This document shows, piece after piece, positions 27,930-39,613 of a stretch of 64,000 nucleotides of DNA. Both the position numbers and the translations under genes were made by a program. Origin of the DNA: Bacteroidota bacterium (GTDB taxonomy: Bacteria; Bacteroidota; Bacteroidia; B-17B0; Aurantibacillaceae); assembly GCA_016708845.1 (NCBI GenBank), contig JADJFB010000012.1:62001-126000 (forward strand), given 5' to 3'. Each line of letters begins with the position of its first letter. The stretch's first letter is position 1. The notes under the pieces were generated by a model that saw only the letters and a program-made list of their open reading frames with translations, ran no database searches and had not been told where the DNA came from.

Positions 27930-29967
27930 TTATTTTTTGTTTTCAAATAAAATAAACTCTACCCTACGATTCACCTCATGTTCTGGATCTTCACAAGTTA
28001 CGCCTTCTGTACATTTGTTTACGATAAAAGTTTCACCTAATCCATTTACTTGTTCAATTTGTTTCTTATTTATTTTTTTAGAAACTAAATAGGATTTCAC
28101 GCCTTGAGCACGTTTTTTAGATAATGGTAAGTTATAGGTTTCTTTTCCTCTACTATCAGCAAAACCATAAATTAAAACAGAAATTTCTGGATGTTTAGCT
28201 AACACTTCTAAATTGCTTTTTAAAATAGAGACAGCATCTTCTCTGATATTTGATTTGTTTAAGCTAAAATGTATAGGTGTCATGTCAAAACCTAAAGCAT
28301 CAATTTGTTTTTTATTTAAGTAAGGTAATACTAATTTATCATCGTATGGGTTTTTCCCTGGCCCATCATCCGTTTTAACAGGCATCATATCAGCTGGCAC
28401 ATGATATATCATATTATTACAAAGTACAATAGGCTCAATACATGTATCGCGGCCTGCAATTAGTTTTACATATACCGAATCGCCCGGAGAAGTTAATGAA
28501 ATGGTTTGTGTAATTTGAGAAGCATCTGCTGGCAATTTAGTTTGGTTAAATGTCCATTGATAGGCAATCACATTTAAGTTACTTGGGAATTGTAGTTTCA
28601 AATTTCACTGCAAAAGCTTCTTTATCTATTAGTTTTGAATTGATAGATAATAGTGAATTAGTTTTTTCTCTACACTCTTTATTAAATTTATCTAAATAGG
28701 TTATTTTGTAGATATCCATATCGCCATATCCACCTTTTCTGTAAGAAGAAAAATAACCACTCGTTAAATTATCTGATTCAACCATAAAAATATCGTTGCC
28801 AGGAGAATTAATTGGTTGCTCTAAATTTTTTGGTTGGCTCCATTCTCCATTAACAAGTGTACTTTTATAAATATCATAATTTCCAAAACTTTCATGACCT
28901 TTTGATGAGAAGTATAATGTTTTACCATCATCTGATAAATAGGGAGAATCCTCATCATGTTCAGTATTAATTGTTTTCCCTAAGTTCTCAGGAACGCCCC
29001 AACTGCCGTCGCTTTGTTTTTTTGATTTGTAAATGTCTAATCCTCCATTACCTCTATCATCTTCGCTAGTAAACAAAAGGGTTTCTCCATCTTTACTAAC
29101 GGTTGCATGATTTTGATAAAAATCAATATTTACATTTTTAGATAAAGCTTGTACATCTTTTGAATTACCTCCTGCTTTTATTTCATAAATTTTATTTTTT
29201 TGAAATACAAACATGCTTTTTCCATCAGTAGAAGATGAAATGACTGATAAATGGCTTTTTTTAGGATTTGTTGTTAAAACATCTTTTGAAATAGAATATG
29301 TTTTAGCGGCTTGCGGTCTGCCGTCAACTATTTTACTACTGTAAATATTTTCGAAATATTTGCCATCGATTTTACTCGTTTTTTCTTTTTCAAAATCTTT
29401 TCTGCGAGATGTAAAAAGTATTTCGCTGGTAGGAGTAATAGCAGAAACGTATTCTGGTGCTTCTGTATTTACTTTTGTCCCTAAATTTCCAACGTAAATA
29501 TTTTTATTAAATATTAAATCTTTATTTTTTTCAGCAAACATACAATCTTCTTTGCGCTTTTGTAAATCAATGATGTATGCTTTATCTTGTTCAGGATCTT
29601 GAGAAGCTTTTACAATTAAATTATTAAATAAATCATATGCTTTTCTGTATTCTCCAACATGTTGATAGCATGTTCCTAATGAATATAATAAATCAGGAAC
29701 TGTATCTGTAGGTGTTTTTGAAAGTGCTGTTTCTAAATAAGGAAGAGCTTCTTCATGTTTATTCATAAACTGTGATAAAAGGTACCCTAAGTTTAAGTTA
29801 GCATCATAAGAAGTTTTGTCTAAATTATATGCTTTTAAATAATTTACTTTTGATTTTTCTAATTTATTTTTTTCTAAAGCTTTTGTTCCTTTTCTTAAAT
29901 ATTTACTTACTTGCGCCGAAGATATTGACACTATAAAAATAAATAAAAGGGTAATAAATTGTTTCAT
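27930..29967 (-). CDS. OmpA-family envelope protein with TPR and PD40 repeats (frameshifted)
   Basis: About 678 residues when corrected. A signal peptide (MKQFITLLFIFIVSISSAQ) is followed by TPR-like helices (25-150), WD40-like PD40 beta-propeller blades (with APEYVSAITPTSEILFTSRR and DEDSPYLSDDGKTLYFSS), and a C-terminal OmpA peptidoglycan-binding domain (IHFSLNKSNIREDAVSIL, FADSRGKETYN, LSKKRAQGVKSYL, NRRVEFIL). The layout matches the PorE-like/OmpA-PD40 proteins of Bacteroidota that anchor envelope machinery to the cell wall. A single extra base in the G3 run at 28585-28587 (CCC on the coding strand) breaks the frame; dropping it gives ETTIPSNLNVIAYQW. It could contribute to T9SS function, but this is inference. 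Confidence 0.85.
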
Positions 29968-30061
29968 GAAAAATAAAGGGTTAATTCGCTAATATTAGTC
30001 GGCAAAAATAATAATTTAATCGGAAATGAGGGGTGAAATTGGTTTTTTAACAGATAGGATG

Positions 30062-31321
30062 TTAATGACCCATTAATGGTTTACTATCTAAAGATTTTGA
30101 GTCTAAAGCATCTCGTAAGCCATTACCAACCAACATAAAGGCCAAAACTAATACCATAATTGCTAAACCAGGAACAAAAGCTAAATAAGCAGCGTCAACT
30201 AATACATAACCTCTATGCGCATTAATCATTTCTCCCCAAGATGGAGTAGGAGGCTGTGCTCCAATACCTAAAAAGCTTAAGCCAGCTTCCGTTAAAATAG
30301 CTGAGGCAAAGTTTGAAGCCGCAATTACAATAACCGGTCCCATGACATTTGGTAAAATGTGACCTAAAATAATGCGCATGTTTTTAAAGCCTAATGCCCT
30401 GCCGGCTTCCACAAATTCTTTTTCTCTAATACTTAAAATTTGCCCACGAATTAAACGAGCCACATCAACCCACATAGTTAAACCAACTGCTATAAATACT
30501 TGTAAAATACCTTTTCCTAAAACCAATGTAATTGCAATTACTAATAATAATGTTGGGATTGACCAAACCACATTAATTAACCACATAATTACATCATCTA
30601 GCCAACCTCTAAAATACCCAGCAATCGCGCCTAAAAGAATACCAATCACAATAGAAATAATAACAGAAATAAATCCAACAGATAACGAAATGCGTGTCCC
30701 AATCATTAAACGACTTAGTAAATCTCGTCCAGCTAAATCAGTTCCTAAAAGATATCTTCTGTCTTCAATATGATTTTCAGTAATTATTTTTTGTAAATCA
30801 GAAGTGCTTAATTTTAATTTTTCGCCAGTACTTAATTGATAGAATTCAATTTTATTTGATGAACTGTCATTTATGATTGGATAATTATTATTAACGTCAT
30901 ACACAACATCGGCCATATTGTAAGCTACTTTATTTCCATTATTTGGCTCGTTACCTGTAAATTCTTCGATAACAATATCAAAGCCTTTAAATGAATAGGA
31001 ATAAGCTGGGATATATGAAAAGTCACTTACCTCACCAAAAATCATTTTATTAAACCAATTTGATTTATGAGAGAGTTCGTTTTTTTTAGCTAGCAACATT
31101 TGTGCTTTAAAACCAGGTTTTTTAATATGCAATTCTGGTTTTTGATCATTCGCATAAGGCGAAGAATCGGGTGTGATTAAAAAACCTAAAATTGAAACAC
31201 TGGATGCAATAACAATCAAGAACATACCAAACATAGCCAATCGGTTACGTTTAAAACGTTTCCATGTTTGAACAGAAAGTGATTCTGATATATAATCTGT
31301 ATGTTTTTTCTTCTTAAACAA
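30062..31321 (-). CDS. ABC transporter permease, OppC-like
   Basis: A 419-residue inner-membrane permease of the dipeptide/oligopeptide (OppC) family. The first helix (about 30-50, RNRLAMFGMFLIVIASSVS) belongs to the OppC N-terminal domain. The five-helix binding-protein-dependent transport domain begins near residue 210 (LSVGFISVIISIVIGILLGA), with the EAA loop EAGRALGFKNMRIILGHILP, which contacts the ATPase. Ordinary OppC proteins have about 300 residues; here about 140 extra residues lie between the first helix and the domain, outside the membrane. The start is TTG directly after the upstream stop. OppB, ATPase and binding-protein genes are not in this window. Confidence 0.87.
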   Translation of the reverse strand: MFKKKKHTDYISESLSVQTWKRFKRNRLAMFGMFLIVIASSVSILGFLITPDSSPYANDQKPELHIKKPGFKAQMLLAKKNELSHKSNWFNKMIFGEVSDFSYIPAYSYSFKGFDIVIEEFTGNEPNNGNKVAYNMADVVYDVNNNYPIINDSSSNKIEFYQLSTGEKLKLSTSDLQKIITENHIEDRRYLLGTDLAGRDLLSRLMIGTRISLSVGFISVIISIVIGILLGAIAGYFRGWLDDVIMWLINVVWSIPTLLLVIAITLVLGKGILQVFIAVGLTMWVDVARLIRGQILSIREKEFVEAGRALGFKNMRIILGHILPNVMGPVIVIAASNFASAILTEAGLSFLGIGAQPPTPSWGEMINAHRGYVLVDAAYLAFVPGLAIMVLVLAFMLVGNGLRDALDSKSLDSKPLMGH

Positions 31322-32450
31322 TTAATTTATTTTTTTGCCTTTCCAATTAGGTTTTAAAAACAACGAACTAATTCCAATGATTAAAGCATACAGCCAATAT
31401 ATGCATTCAAATGGAATAAGCCACCAAATTTGTTTTATTCGACCTAAAAAATTTGAAGCTAAAAATAGCAACAAAAAATCAAAAACAAACTTTGCAAGCA
31501 CAAAAATCGATAAATAGGGCATAATGACTGACTTTTTGAGGATTGCAACAAACAAAGCCAAAAACAATAGGTTTGCGGCTAAAATGATAAATCCTGCAAA
31601 TAAGTTGATGTTGTTGGAGTTATATTTTGTTTTAGATGCCCAGCGAACACGCTGTTTAAAAAGGCTTTCAATAGTATTTACAGCCCTAGTTTTTGCAATG
31701 AGTTCTCTTATTAAACCATAATGAATTGAATTAGGATTCATTTTTTTGAAGTCTTCCATCAAAAAAACATCTTCGCCTGACGAAATATGAAGGTGAGATT
31801 GGTATCCATTAACAAGATCATACGCATGTTTTGTAAAAGCTAAATTAGCACCATTACACATAAATGGTTTTTGTATTCCACAATATCCTGCTGTAATGGC
31901 AGTTAAGGCTAGATTCTCTGTAAGTTGAAATTGCTCCAAAAAACCTGTTTGACTTTCATAATCAATTGGCATAATGAGCATATTAGGAGAATAGGTTTTA
32001 AAATAGTTAGCAATGGTTAAAAGCCAGTGAGGATTTCTGTACACAACATCTGCATCGGACGTAATAATAATAGAACCTTTTGCTTTTTGAATGGCTTCTG
32101 ATAGATTTTGCTTTTTGCCTTGGTGAGTTTCTTTTTTGATTAATTGATACGAAATATCTGAATTTTGTAATGTTTTAAGGGCAATTTGGTAAGTGTTATC
32201 TTCAGAAGCATCATCCATTAAGATTAATTCAAAATTTTCTTTGGGGAAATTTTTGTTTGATAATTTGTTGTAAGCATTCTTCCATACAGGCTTCTTCATT
32301 TCTAGCAGACATCACAATGGATATATAGGAATCTATTGTTGAGTTTTCTTTTACTTTTTCTCTTAATCTGCCAAATCCAATTAAAGCCAACGTAGTAAAG
32401 GTGCCATAGGCCACGATAATAAAGGAAAATATGTATAACTCAATTAACAT
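31322..32450 (-). CDS. Membrane glycosyltransferase family 2 (frameshifted)
   Basis: About 375 residues when corrected. The N-terminal helix (LYIFSFIIVAYGTFTTLALI) is followed by a GT-A domain: SIVMSARNEEACMEECLQQI, then ELILMDDASEDNT, SDADVVYRNPHWLL (metal site), and QRVRWASKTK (QxxRW, typical of processive GT2 enzymes). Three or four C-terminal helices complete it. One extra base in the G4 run at 32243-32246 breaks the frame; removing it gives KQKFPKENFELILMDD. It overlaps the flippase-like gene upstream by 11 bases and the OppC gene follows directly. The product is probably a membrane or exported polysaccharide or glycolipid (inference). Confidence 0.85.
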
Positions 32451-33402
32451 TAGCCGACCTGAAATCTATTTTTTCTTTCAAAATAATCACATATCCTATT
32501 GCGCTTGGTATGACAACATTAATTATCCATACAAATGTGGATGCTAAAACAATTGTAATGGTATCGCCTCCTGTATTATTAAATACAAATAAGGCAATAG
32601 CCGCTCTTATAGCTGGTTCAATTACACTTATCATGGGAATCAAACTGGTTAGCATAAAATAAGCGGCAATGCTCATAAAAATTTGAATTATCTCGTTTTG
32701 AGGAGTTAGAGCATTATAAATTAAATAGAATTGTGTGGTAAAAACAAGGTAACGAACTATTGACAGCGAAATTAATTTTAAAATTAAGGTTTTTGAAAAT
32801 TGAATGTTTTGAGTGCTACCCATTTTTTGAAACCACTTTATAAATTTTAATTTTTGTTGTATAAACGATACATTAAAAATAGCCCAGCAAAAAAACAAAA
32901 TCATGCATAGGCCGCCAGTTAAAACTAGGTAAATAAATGACGAAGAATCGTGATTTTGATTAAGCTTAAATCCGATTGCTATTATGCCAACAGTAACCGT
33001 AATCAACATTTGAAACATACCGTTTATAAAATGAAGTACAGTGATACTAGGCCTGTTTTCGAATTTAAAAAAAATAATTTTCGCTAAAAATTCCATGGCT
33101 CTACCTGGCGCAATATTGCCAACGCATATTCCCGAAAAAACTGATTTTATAGCGGTGGAATAGGAAATAGATTCAATTTGAGTAGTAATGGATTTCCACT
33201 TGTAACTTTCAATGCCCCAATTAACAGGCATTAAGCATAAAACGAGTGCTAACACAAAATACATTTTTGGTTCATGAAGCCAAGCTAAACAATGTTCTTT
33301 CAACTGGGGAATTTCACTCATTCGATTATAGATAATCCAAAAGCTAACAATACCAATTGCTATTTTAGCGAGAACGGTTAGTATTTTTTTTTTGGATTTC
33401 AA
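32440..33402 (-). CDS. Lysylphosphatidylglycerol-synthase-TM / UPF0104-like membrane protein
   Basis: A 320-residue protein with eight or so hydrophobic helices. The pattern WGIESYKWKSI, TAIKSVFSGICVGNIAPGRA and GDTITIVLASTFVWIINVVI is that of the flippase-like domain family (LPG_synthase_TM, UPF0104), whose members are thought to move or modify lipid-linked molecules. The start is TTG at 33402; no ATG fits. It is the first gene of a minus-strand unit with the membrane GT2 and the OppC permease, and overlaps the GT2 start, so the two probably act together on a lipid-linked sugar (inference). Confidence 0.78.
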   Translation of the reverse strand: MKSKKKILTVLAKIAIGIVSFWIIYNRMSEIPQLKEHCLAWLHEPKMYFVLALVLCLMPVNWGIESYKWKSITTQIESISYSTAIKSVFSGICVGNIAPGRAMEFLAKIIFFKFENRPSITVLHFINGMFQMLITVTVGIIAIGFKLNQNHDSSSFIYLVLTGGLCMILFFCWAIFNVSFIQQKLKFIKWFQKMGSTQNIQFSKTLILKLISLSIVRYLVFTTQFYLIYNALTPQNEIIQIFMSIAAYFMLTSLIPMISVIEPAIRAAIALFVFNNTGGDTITIVLASTFVWIINVVIPSAIGYVIILKEKIDFRSANVN

Positions 33403-33509
33403 TTAATTGCAACGAAAAAATAAATTTACGATTTAAATATAGTTTAATAATACTTTATTTTAAACCTTTCAAATGGATTAAAATCTTGATTTTTTGAATG
33501 TCTAGTCAA

Positions 33510-33541
33510 TTTTACTAATTCAAAACATAGTTTTACTAGTT
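33510..33541 (+). repeat. Two 11-bp direct repeats 21 bp apart upstream of a secreted-protein gene
   Basis: TTTTACTAATT (33510-33520) and TTTTACTAGTT (33531-33541) match at 10 of 11 positions with a 21-bp period; a weaker copy TTTAACTCA begins near 33552. The period is the one expected of LytTR-type regulators. The core resembles the TACACTTATT repeats near 45.8 kb (7 of 10 and 6 of 10). No protein match is possible to prove. Confidence 0.4.
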
Positions 33542-33651
33542 TAAGATCTTATTTAACTCAATACGGCACTATAATTGTTAAATTACTGTTAAATAACTTA
33601 AAAAGTTATAATTTAGTACATCAATTATCTATTAATCTCAATTTAACTAAT

Positions 33652-34047
33652 ATGAAAAAAATCGTTCTATTTATAAGTATTATGGCAGGTTTTTGTGGTT
33701 TTGCACAAAATCAAAAGTATAGCACTCCTGTTTCAAGATTAACTGAGCTTATGATTGAAAAAAATTATTCAGTTTCTGAAAGAGAAGAATTGAACAAGTA
33801 TCCTGAAAAGTTGAGGGCCTTGGATTATCTCTATTCAAAATCATTTGAAATCTCTGAACATAAGCAATATACTGCCGAACAGTTTGAGAAGATTGACATG
33901 ACCAAATATTTTTCTCAAAGAAAGCTTGATGAGTATGTTTTAGTATTTGATGAAGCTTCGGGCTTGCCTTTAGTGTTATATTCTTTCAATAAAATGGAAG
34001 CAGATAAAGCTATAATAATGCCTGCTGCTGGTAAAATCGCACACTAA
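33652..34047 (+). CDS. Small secreted protein of unknown function
   Basis: 131 residues with a signal peptide (MKKIVLFISIMAGFCGFAQ, cleavage after FAQ). The mature part is charged, with possible helix EKNYSVSEREELNKYPEKL and no cysteine. I recognise no family. The gene is 41 bases upstream of the very large repeat protein and in the same direction, so they probably share a transcript; it may be a periplasmic helper or a short surface protein. Upstream lie 249 bases without a gene that contain the 21-bp-spaced repeats listed separately. Confidence 0.7.
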   Translation: MKKIVLFISIMAGFCGFAQNQKYSTPVSRLTELMIEKNYSVSEREELNKYPEKLRALDYLYSKSFEISEHKQYTAEQFEKIDMTKYFSQRKLDEYVLVFDEASGLPLVLYSFNKMEADKAIIMPAAGKIAH

Positions 34048-34088
34048 ATAATAAATACTTCAAATAATTATTTTTAATAAATAAACAC

Positions 34089-37000
34089 ATGAAAAAAATA
34101 TTTACATTAACGCTTTTGTTTGTTTTTTCTTTATCGTTTTCTCAAACATTTATTTTGCCTTCGGTTGGTGTACAGTCAACTTATAGTGGTGGTTGTCCAC
34201 AAGGTGGTTGTTCAGGAACGTTGTTAGATCCGGGTGGAGCTGGTAATTATCCTAATGGTGTAAACCAAATCTATCAAACATTTTGCCCTACAGTTCCTGG
34301 AAATTGTGTGAGGGTAACATTTACAAGTTTCAATACAGAGTTAGGATTTGATTATTTGACTATTGGTAATGGACCTGCTCAAAATAGTGCTGTATTCACA
34401 GGTGCGCCTGCAGCGGCGGGTGGTCAAATTTGGGGAACGCCTGCTACGCCTTTTAGTTATCAGGCTAATAACAGTTCAGGTTGTTTAACTTTTCGTTTTA
34501 ATTCAGATGGTATCATTAATGCATCAGGGTTTACAGCTTCATTATCTTGCGTAGCTTGTGCTACTGCTCAAGCAACTGGAAATTCTGACGCATGTGCGTC
34601 GACTTTTATTTGTTCAAATTTAGGTTTCAATGATATTTCAAACGGACCAGGTTTAAATCCAACAGAAGGTTGTGGTGGAACCAATTGTGTAACAGGCGAA
34701 AACTACTCAAATTGGTATACTTTCACTGCAGCTACATCTGGCGTATTAACATTTACATTAGATCCAAATGTAAACACGGAAGATTTTGATTATGCCGTAT
34801 TTGGCCCAAACCCATCTTGCGGGGCGCTAGGCACTCCTATTAGATGTTCCTATGCAGCCAACTCTAGTTTTACTGGTTTAGGTAATGGAGCAGTTGATAA
34901 TTCGGAAGATGTGGCCGGCAATGGCTGGACAGCTCCAATGAATGTAGTAGCTGGACAGACATATATGTTGATGGTAAATAATTGGACTGCAGGCGGTTTA
35001 GGATTTAATATTTTATTTGGAGGTACAGCAACACTTGGAGTGTTAGCGCCAGCAGTAAATTCAACTTCTATTTGTGTTGGTCAATCTGCAATCTTAACTG
35101 CAACGCCTACTACAACCGGTGGAACTTACACGTGGACTCCAGGAGGAGCAAACACACAAACTATTTCAGTATCTCCAGGTTCTACAACCTCTTATTCAGT
35201 TGTTTATGCTACTGGTGGATGTACAAGTCCTGCTTCGGCTTTAGCTACTGTAACTGTAAACTCTGTTCCAACGGCTAATGCAGGAACAACAACAACATTA
35301 ACTTGTGCTGCGCCAACAGCAACACTATCAGGTTCAGGTGGTGGAACATACGCATGGTCTGGTCCTAGTATTACTGGAGGTGGAACAACTGCTAACCCAA
35401 CAGTTAACGCCGCAGGGACTTATAGCTTGGCGGTAACTTCTCCTCAAGGTTGTACTTCTGCAGTTTCTACAGTTGCAATATCTCAAAATACAACAGCACC
35501 ATTGCCTACAGCTTCTAATTCTGCTACTTTATCTTGTTCAACAACTACGGTTGCTTTAACTGGTGGACCAGCTTCAGGTGTAACTTATCAATGGAGCGGA
35601 CCAGGTTTTAGTGGAGGAACAACTTCGCAAAACGCCGTTGCAACTGCTGCTGGTACATATACATTAAGAGTTACAGATGCCATAAATGGATGTACAGCAA
35701 CGGCAGTTACAACTGTCTCTCAAAATACAACAGCTCCAACACCAAGTGCATCAAATTCAACAACTTTAACATGTACAACTACCACATCAACATTAACTGG
35801 AACTGGCGGAGGCACTTATAATTGGTCGGGCCCCGGAGTAACTGGCGGCGCCACATCAGCAAATCCAACAGTTAATTTACCTGGCACCTATGTGTTAACG
35901 GTAACAGCAGCTAATGGTTGCACGGCTACTGCTAATACAACTGTCTCTCAAAATACAACAGCTCCAACACCAAGTGCATCAAATTCGTCAACGTTAACCT
36001 GTTCTACAAGAACCATTGGATTAACAGGAACAGGTGGAGGAACATACTCATGGTCTGGCCCAGGAATTACTAGTGGAGGAGCTACAGCTACACCTTCAGT
36101 TAATTTACCTGGCACCTATGTGTTAACGGTAACAGCTACTAACGGTTGCACTGCTACTGCTAATACAACTGTTTCGCAAAACACCACGGCGCCTACTGCA
36201 GGCGCTTCTAATACATCAACCTTAACATGTACAACTACTACAGCAACTTTAACAGGAACTGGCGGAGGTTCTTATTCTTGGTCAGGACCAGGAATTGTAA
36301 GTGGAGGAGCTACAGCTAATCCTGTTGTAAATCAGAGCGGAACTTACATAGTAACAGTAACTGCTGCTAATGGATGTACTGCCACAGCTAATACATCTAT
36401 CACACAAAATGCTAGCCTTCCCATAGCAACAGCTTCTAATACATCAACGTTAACCTGTTCTACAAGAACTATTGGATTAACAGGAACAGGTGGAGGAACA
36501 TACGCGTGGTCTGGCCCTGGTATTACTAGTGGCGGAGCTACAGCAACACCATCTGTTAATTTACCTGGAACATACGTGTTAACTGTAACTGCGGCAAATG
36601 GTTGCACAGCAACAGCAAATACAAGTGTAACACAAAATACAACAGCGCCAACACCAGGCGCATCTAATTCAACAACATTAACATGTAACACAACAACTGC
36701 TGCTTTAACTGGAACAGGTGGAGGAACATATTCTTGGTCTGGCCCTGGTATTACAGCTGGTGGAGCCACATCAACACCTACAATTAATGTAGCAGGTAAT
36801 TATGTTGTTACAGTAACGGCAGCTAACGGTTGCACTGCTACTGCTAACACAACTGTATCTCAAAATACAACAGCTCCAACACCCGCAGCTTCTAACTCTG
36901 GGTCATTAACATGTACAGTGAATACAGTTACATTAACAGGCACAAGTGGAGGATCTTATTCTTGGTCTGGCCCTGGTATTGTAAGTGGCGGAGCAACAGC

Positions 37001-39532
37001 TAATCCTGTTGTTAATCAGATAGGAAATTATACTGTAACTGTTACTGCAGCAAACGGATGTACTGCAACAGCAAACACAACTGTTTCTCAAAATACAATT
37101 ACTCCAACGGTAACAATGCCAAGTACACAAACAATTACATGTGCGTCGCCAACAGTTTCTTTAATAGGTGCTGCTAGTCCGTCATCTTGCACTCCAGTAT
37201 GGACTGGTGGTGTTTGCGGAGGATCAACAACCTATACAGCTCAAGCTTGTTCTCCTAATACTTATACATTAACAGTCACTAATCCATTAAATGGTTGTGT
37301 AAATTCTGGAACGGTAGATGTAGTTCCAAGTATTGGTATTCCAGTTGTAACTACTTCAAACACTGGATCGATAACATGTACTACGAATACAGTTGAGGTA
37401 ACAGCAACAACTACAATGACACCTGTTTCTTATTCATGGACAGGTCCAAGTGCGGTTTCAGGCTCTTCATCTTCAACTGGCACTGTAAGTGTTGGTGGTA
37501 CATACCAATGTGTTGTGACTAACACATTATCAGGATGTTCATCAACGGTTACAACACTTGTAAATACAAACACAACATCGCCAACAGCTACTATTAATAT
37601 ATCTGGCGTGTTAACTTGTTCTGTAACTTCAGTTGATTTAACTAGTTCTTTAGCAGGGATGAATTACACATGGTCTCCTCAAGCAGTAAATACATTGTCA
37701 ACTACTTCTTCAGTAGCTGGGCCTTGCACTTTAACTGTTAAGGATCCATCTAATGGATGTACGTTTACAACTACTGCCACGGTTACTCAAAATACAACAA
37801 CTCCAACTGGATTAAGTGCAGGTACAAATCAAACTTTAACGTGTACATCAACATCTGTGACATTATCAGGAAGTGTAACAACTCCTACAAATGCAACTGT
37901 AAACTGGTCAGGCGCTAGTGTATGTGGAACCGCAACAAGTCTTTCTTCATCGGCATGTGCAGCAGGTATTTATACATTAACAGCAACAGACGGTTCAAAT
38001 GGTTGTATTGCAACATCAACGGTTCAAATATTTCCTAACGCTGGTGCTCCAACAGCAACTATTTCTTCAGCAGCTTTAACAATAGATTGTAATAATGCTA
38101 CTCAATCGGTAACAGTTACTAGTACACCAAATACTGATGTGACCTATACTTGGAACATGCCTCCAGCAACTTTATCAACAAATGGAGATGTGGCAACATT
38201 TAATAGTCCTAATACATACATCTGTACAATAACTAATACATTGAGTAATTGCTCAACTCCTGTTCAGGTTGTTATAACAACAAATACAACCGTTCCAACT
38301 ATAGCTATTTCGCCATCACAAACATTAACATGTGCAAATCCTACTGCGGTTATCTCAACTACAACAAATCCAACAACAGGTATTACTTATACTTGGACTG
38401 GCACTGTTGTTTCGGGACAAGGTACAAGTGCAGTTACTGTGAATGCCGCAGATAATTATAGTGTGACTGTTATGGATGCAGCTAACGGATGTACAAATAC
38501 TGCTTCATCTCTGGTGACAGCTGATACAAATGTGCCATCTGTAACTATTTCTGCTACATCGACTAATAGTGTCATTACATGTTTAAACCCAGCTGTAACT
38601 TTATCAGCAAGTGTTACACCATCTGCAACATACTCGTATACTTGGTCGCCTAGCAATAATACTGGCTCAACTGAAAATGTAAACAGTGCTGGAGTTTATA
38701 ATGTAGTTGTATTAAATGCTGCAACAGGTTGTACTGCATCTGCGTCAACTGCATTTACTGTTACTGGCAACACAACAGCTCCAACAGCAGTAACATCTGA
38801 TACAACGATGCCTTGTGGCTCTCCTTCAGTAACACTTAATGCTAGTACAACTGCAACTAATGTCTCTTACAATTGGACAACATCTGGAGCAGGAACATTA
38901 TTGTCGGGAGCAACATCGGCTTCACCAGTAGCAGGTTCAGCTGGAGCTTATGAAGTTACAGTAACAGATAACACAAATGGTTGTTCTAGCACGAGTACAG
39001 TAAATGTTACTTCGATTGCTGTAACAGCAGCATTCACAGCTAATCCAACATCTGGTACTGCACCATTGTTAGTTAATTTCACAAATCAAACTCCTGGAGT
39101 AGGTAATGTTTATTCTTGGAATTTTGCAGACAACAATAACAACACATCATCGGCAACTGACCCTAGTCATACATACAATACGGTAGGTAATTATGTAGTT
39201 ACATTAGTTGTAACAGATGCTAGTGGTTTATGTTCGGCAACAGCAACCATATCAATAGATGTTTTGAGAATGCTTCAATCATTGTTCCAAACGTGTTTAC
39301 GCCAAATGGTGATGGTAAAAATGACATCTTTAAAATTACAACCACTGGTATGAAAGAATTAAACTGTGACATCTTTAACCGTTGGGGTACAAAAGTGAGT
39401 AACATTTCTGGAGTTAATGGATTCTGGGATGGTGGTAATTCGAATGATGGTACTTATTTCTTTATTTTAACTGCCACAGGCTTTGATGGAGCAGAATATA
39501 AACAACAGGGCTACATTAATTTATTTAAATAA
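34089..39532 (+). CDS. Giant T9SS-secreted Ig-repeat protein with type B C-terminal domain (frameshifted)
   Basis: About 1814 residues when corrected. The order is: signal peptide (MKKIFTLTLLFVFSLSFSQ), a CUB-like domain (about 25-155), a second beta domain (160-310, YSNWYTFTAATSGVLTF), then some twenty Ig-like repeats (pattern LTC..T..LTGTGGGTYSWSGPGI.....G.Y.LTVTAANGCTATA), a PKD domain near 1650 (SGTAPLLVNFTNQTPG) and a CHU_C/type B sorting domain (SIIVPNVFTPNGDGKNDIF, CDIFNRWGTKV). The middle repeats have an exact 228-bp period. The frame breaks in T4 at 39262-39265; one more T joins DVFENASIIVP. Such proteins are exported by T9SS and held on the surface; adhesion is likely but unproven. 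Confidence 0.88.
35721..37088 (+). repeat. Tandem array of six 228-bp coding units
   Basis: The marker CAAAAT (inside ACTGTCTCTCAAAATACAAC and close variants) recurs at 35721, 35949, 36177, 36405, 36633, 36861 and 37089, exactly 228 bp (76 codons) apart each time. The adjacent unit at the left is 237 bp (35484). Neighbouring units are nearly identical over long stretches, so they duplicated recently or are being homogenised. They encode Ig-like repeats of the giant secreted protein. Confidence 0.9.
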
Positions 39533-39551
39533 TAAATGAGTTCATAATTTT

Positions 39552-39581
39552 AAAGCCCCTTGCTAAAACAAGGGGCTTTTT
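39552..39581 (+). terminator. Rho-independent terminator
   Basis: AAAGCCCCTTG pairs with CAAGGGGCTTT over 11 bp with loop CTAAAA and a T run, 20 bases after the stop of the giant secreted protein and 4 bases before a -7 box for ruvC. Confidence 0.9.
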
Positions 39582-39585
39582 ATTT

Positions 39586-39593
39586 TACATTTG
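39586..39593 (+). promoter_or_regulatory. -7 box of ruvC
   Basis: TACATTTG fits TAnnTTTG, 20 bases before the TTG start of ruvC and directly behind a terminator, so ruvC has its own promoter. No clear -33 element was seen; that position falls inside the hairpin. Confidence 0.45.
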
Positions 39594-39613
39594 TTCTTCA
39601 TATAAAACTTATT

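Noticed and set aside
30372..30773. 133-codon plus-strand frame inside the OppC gene
   Set aside because: Antisense shadow of conserved permease helices.
36344..36769. 141-codon minus-strand frame in the repeat array
   Set aside because: It is an antisense shadow of the 228-bp repeats, with proline/valine-rich low-complexity text.
35284..37100. CRISPR-like array
   Set aside because: The 228-bp units are coding, contiguous and lack short repeat/spacer structure.
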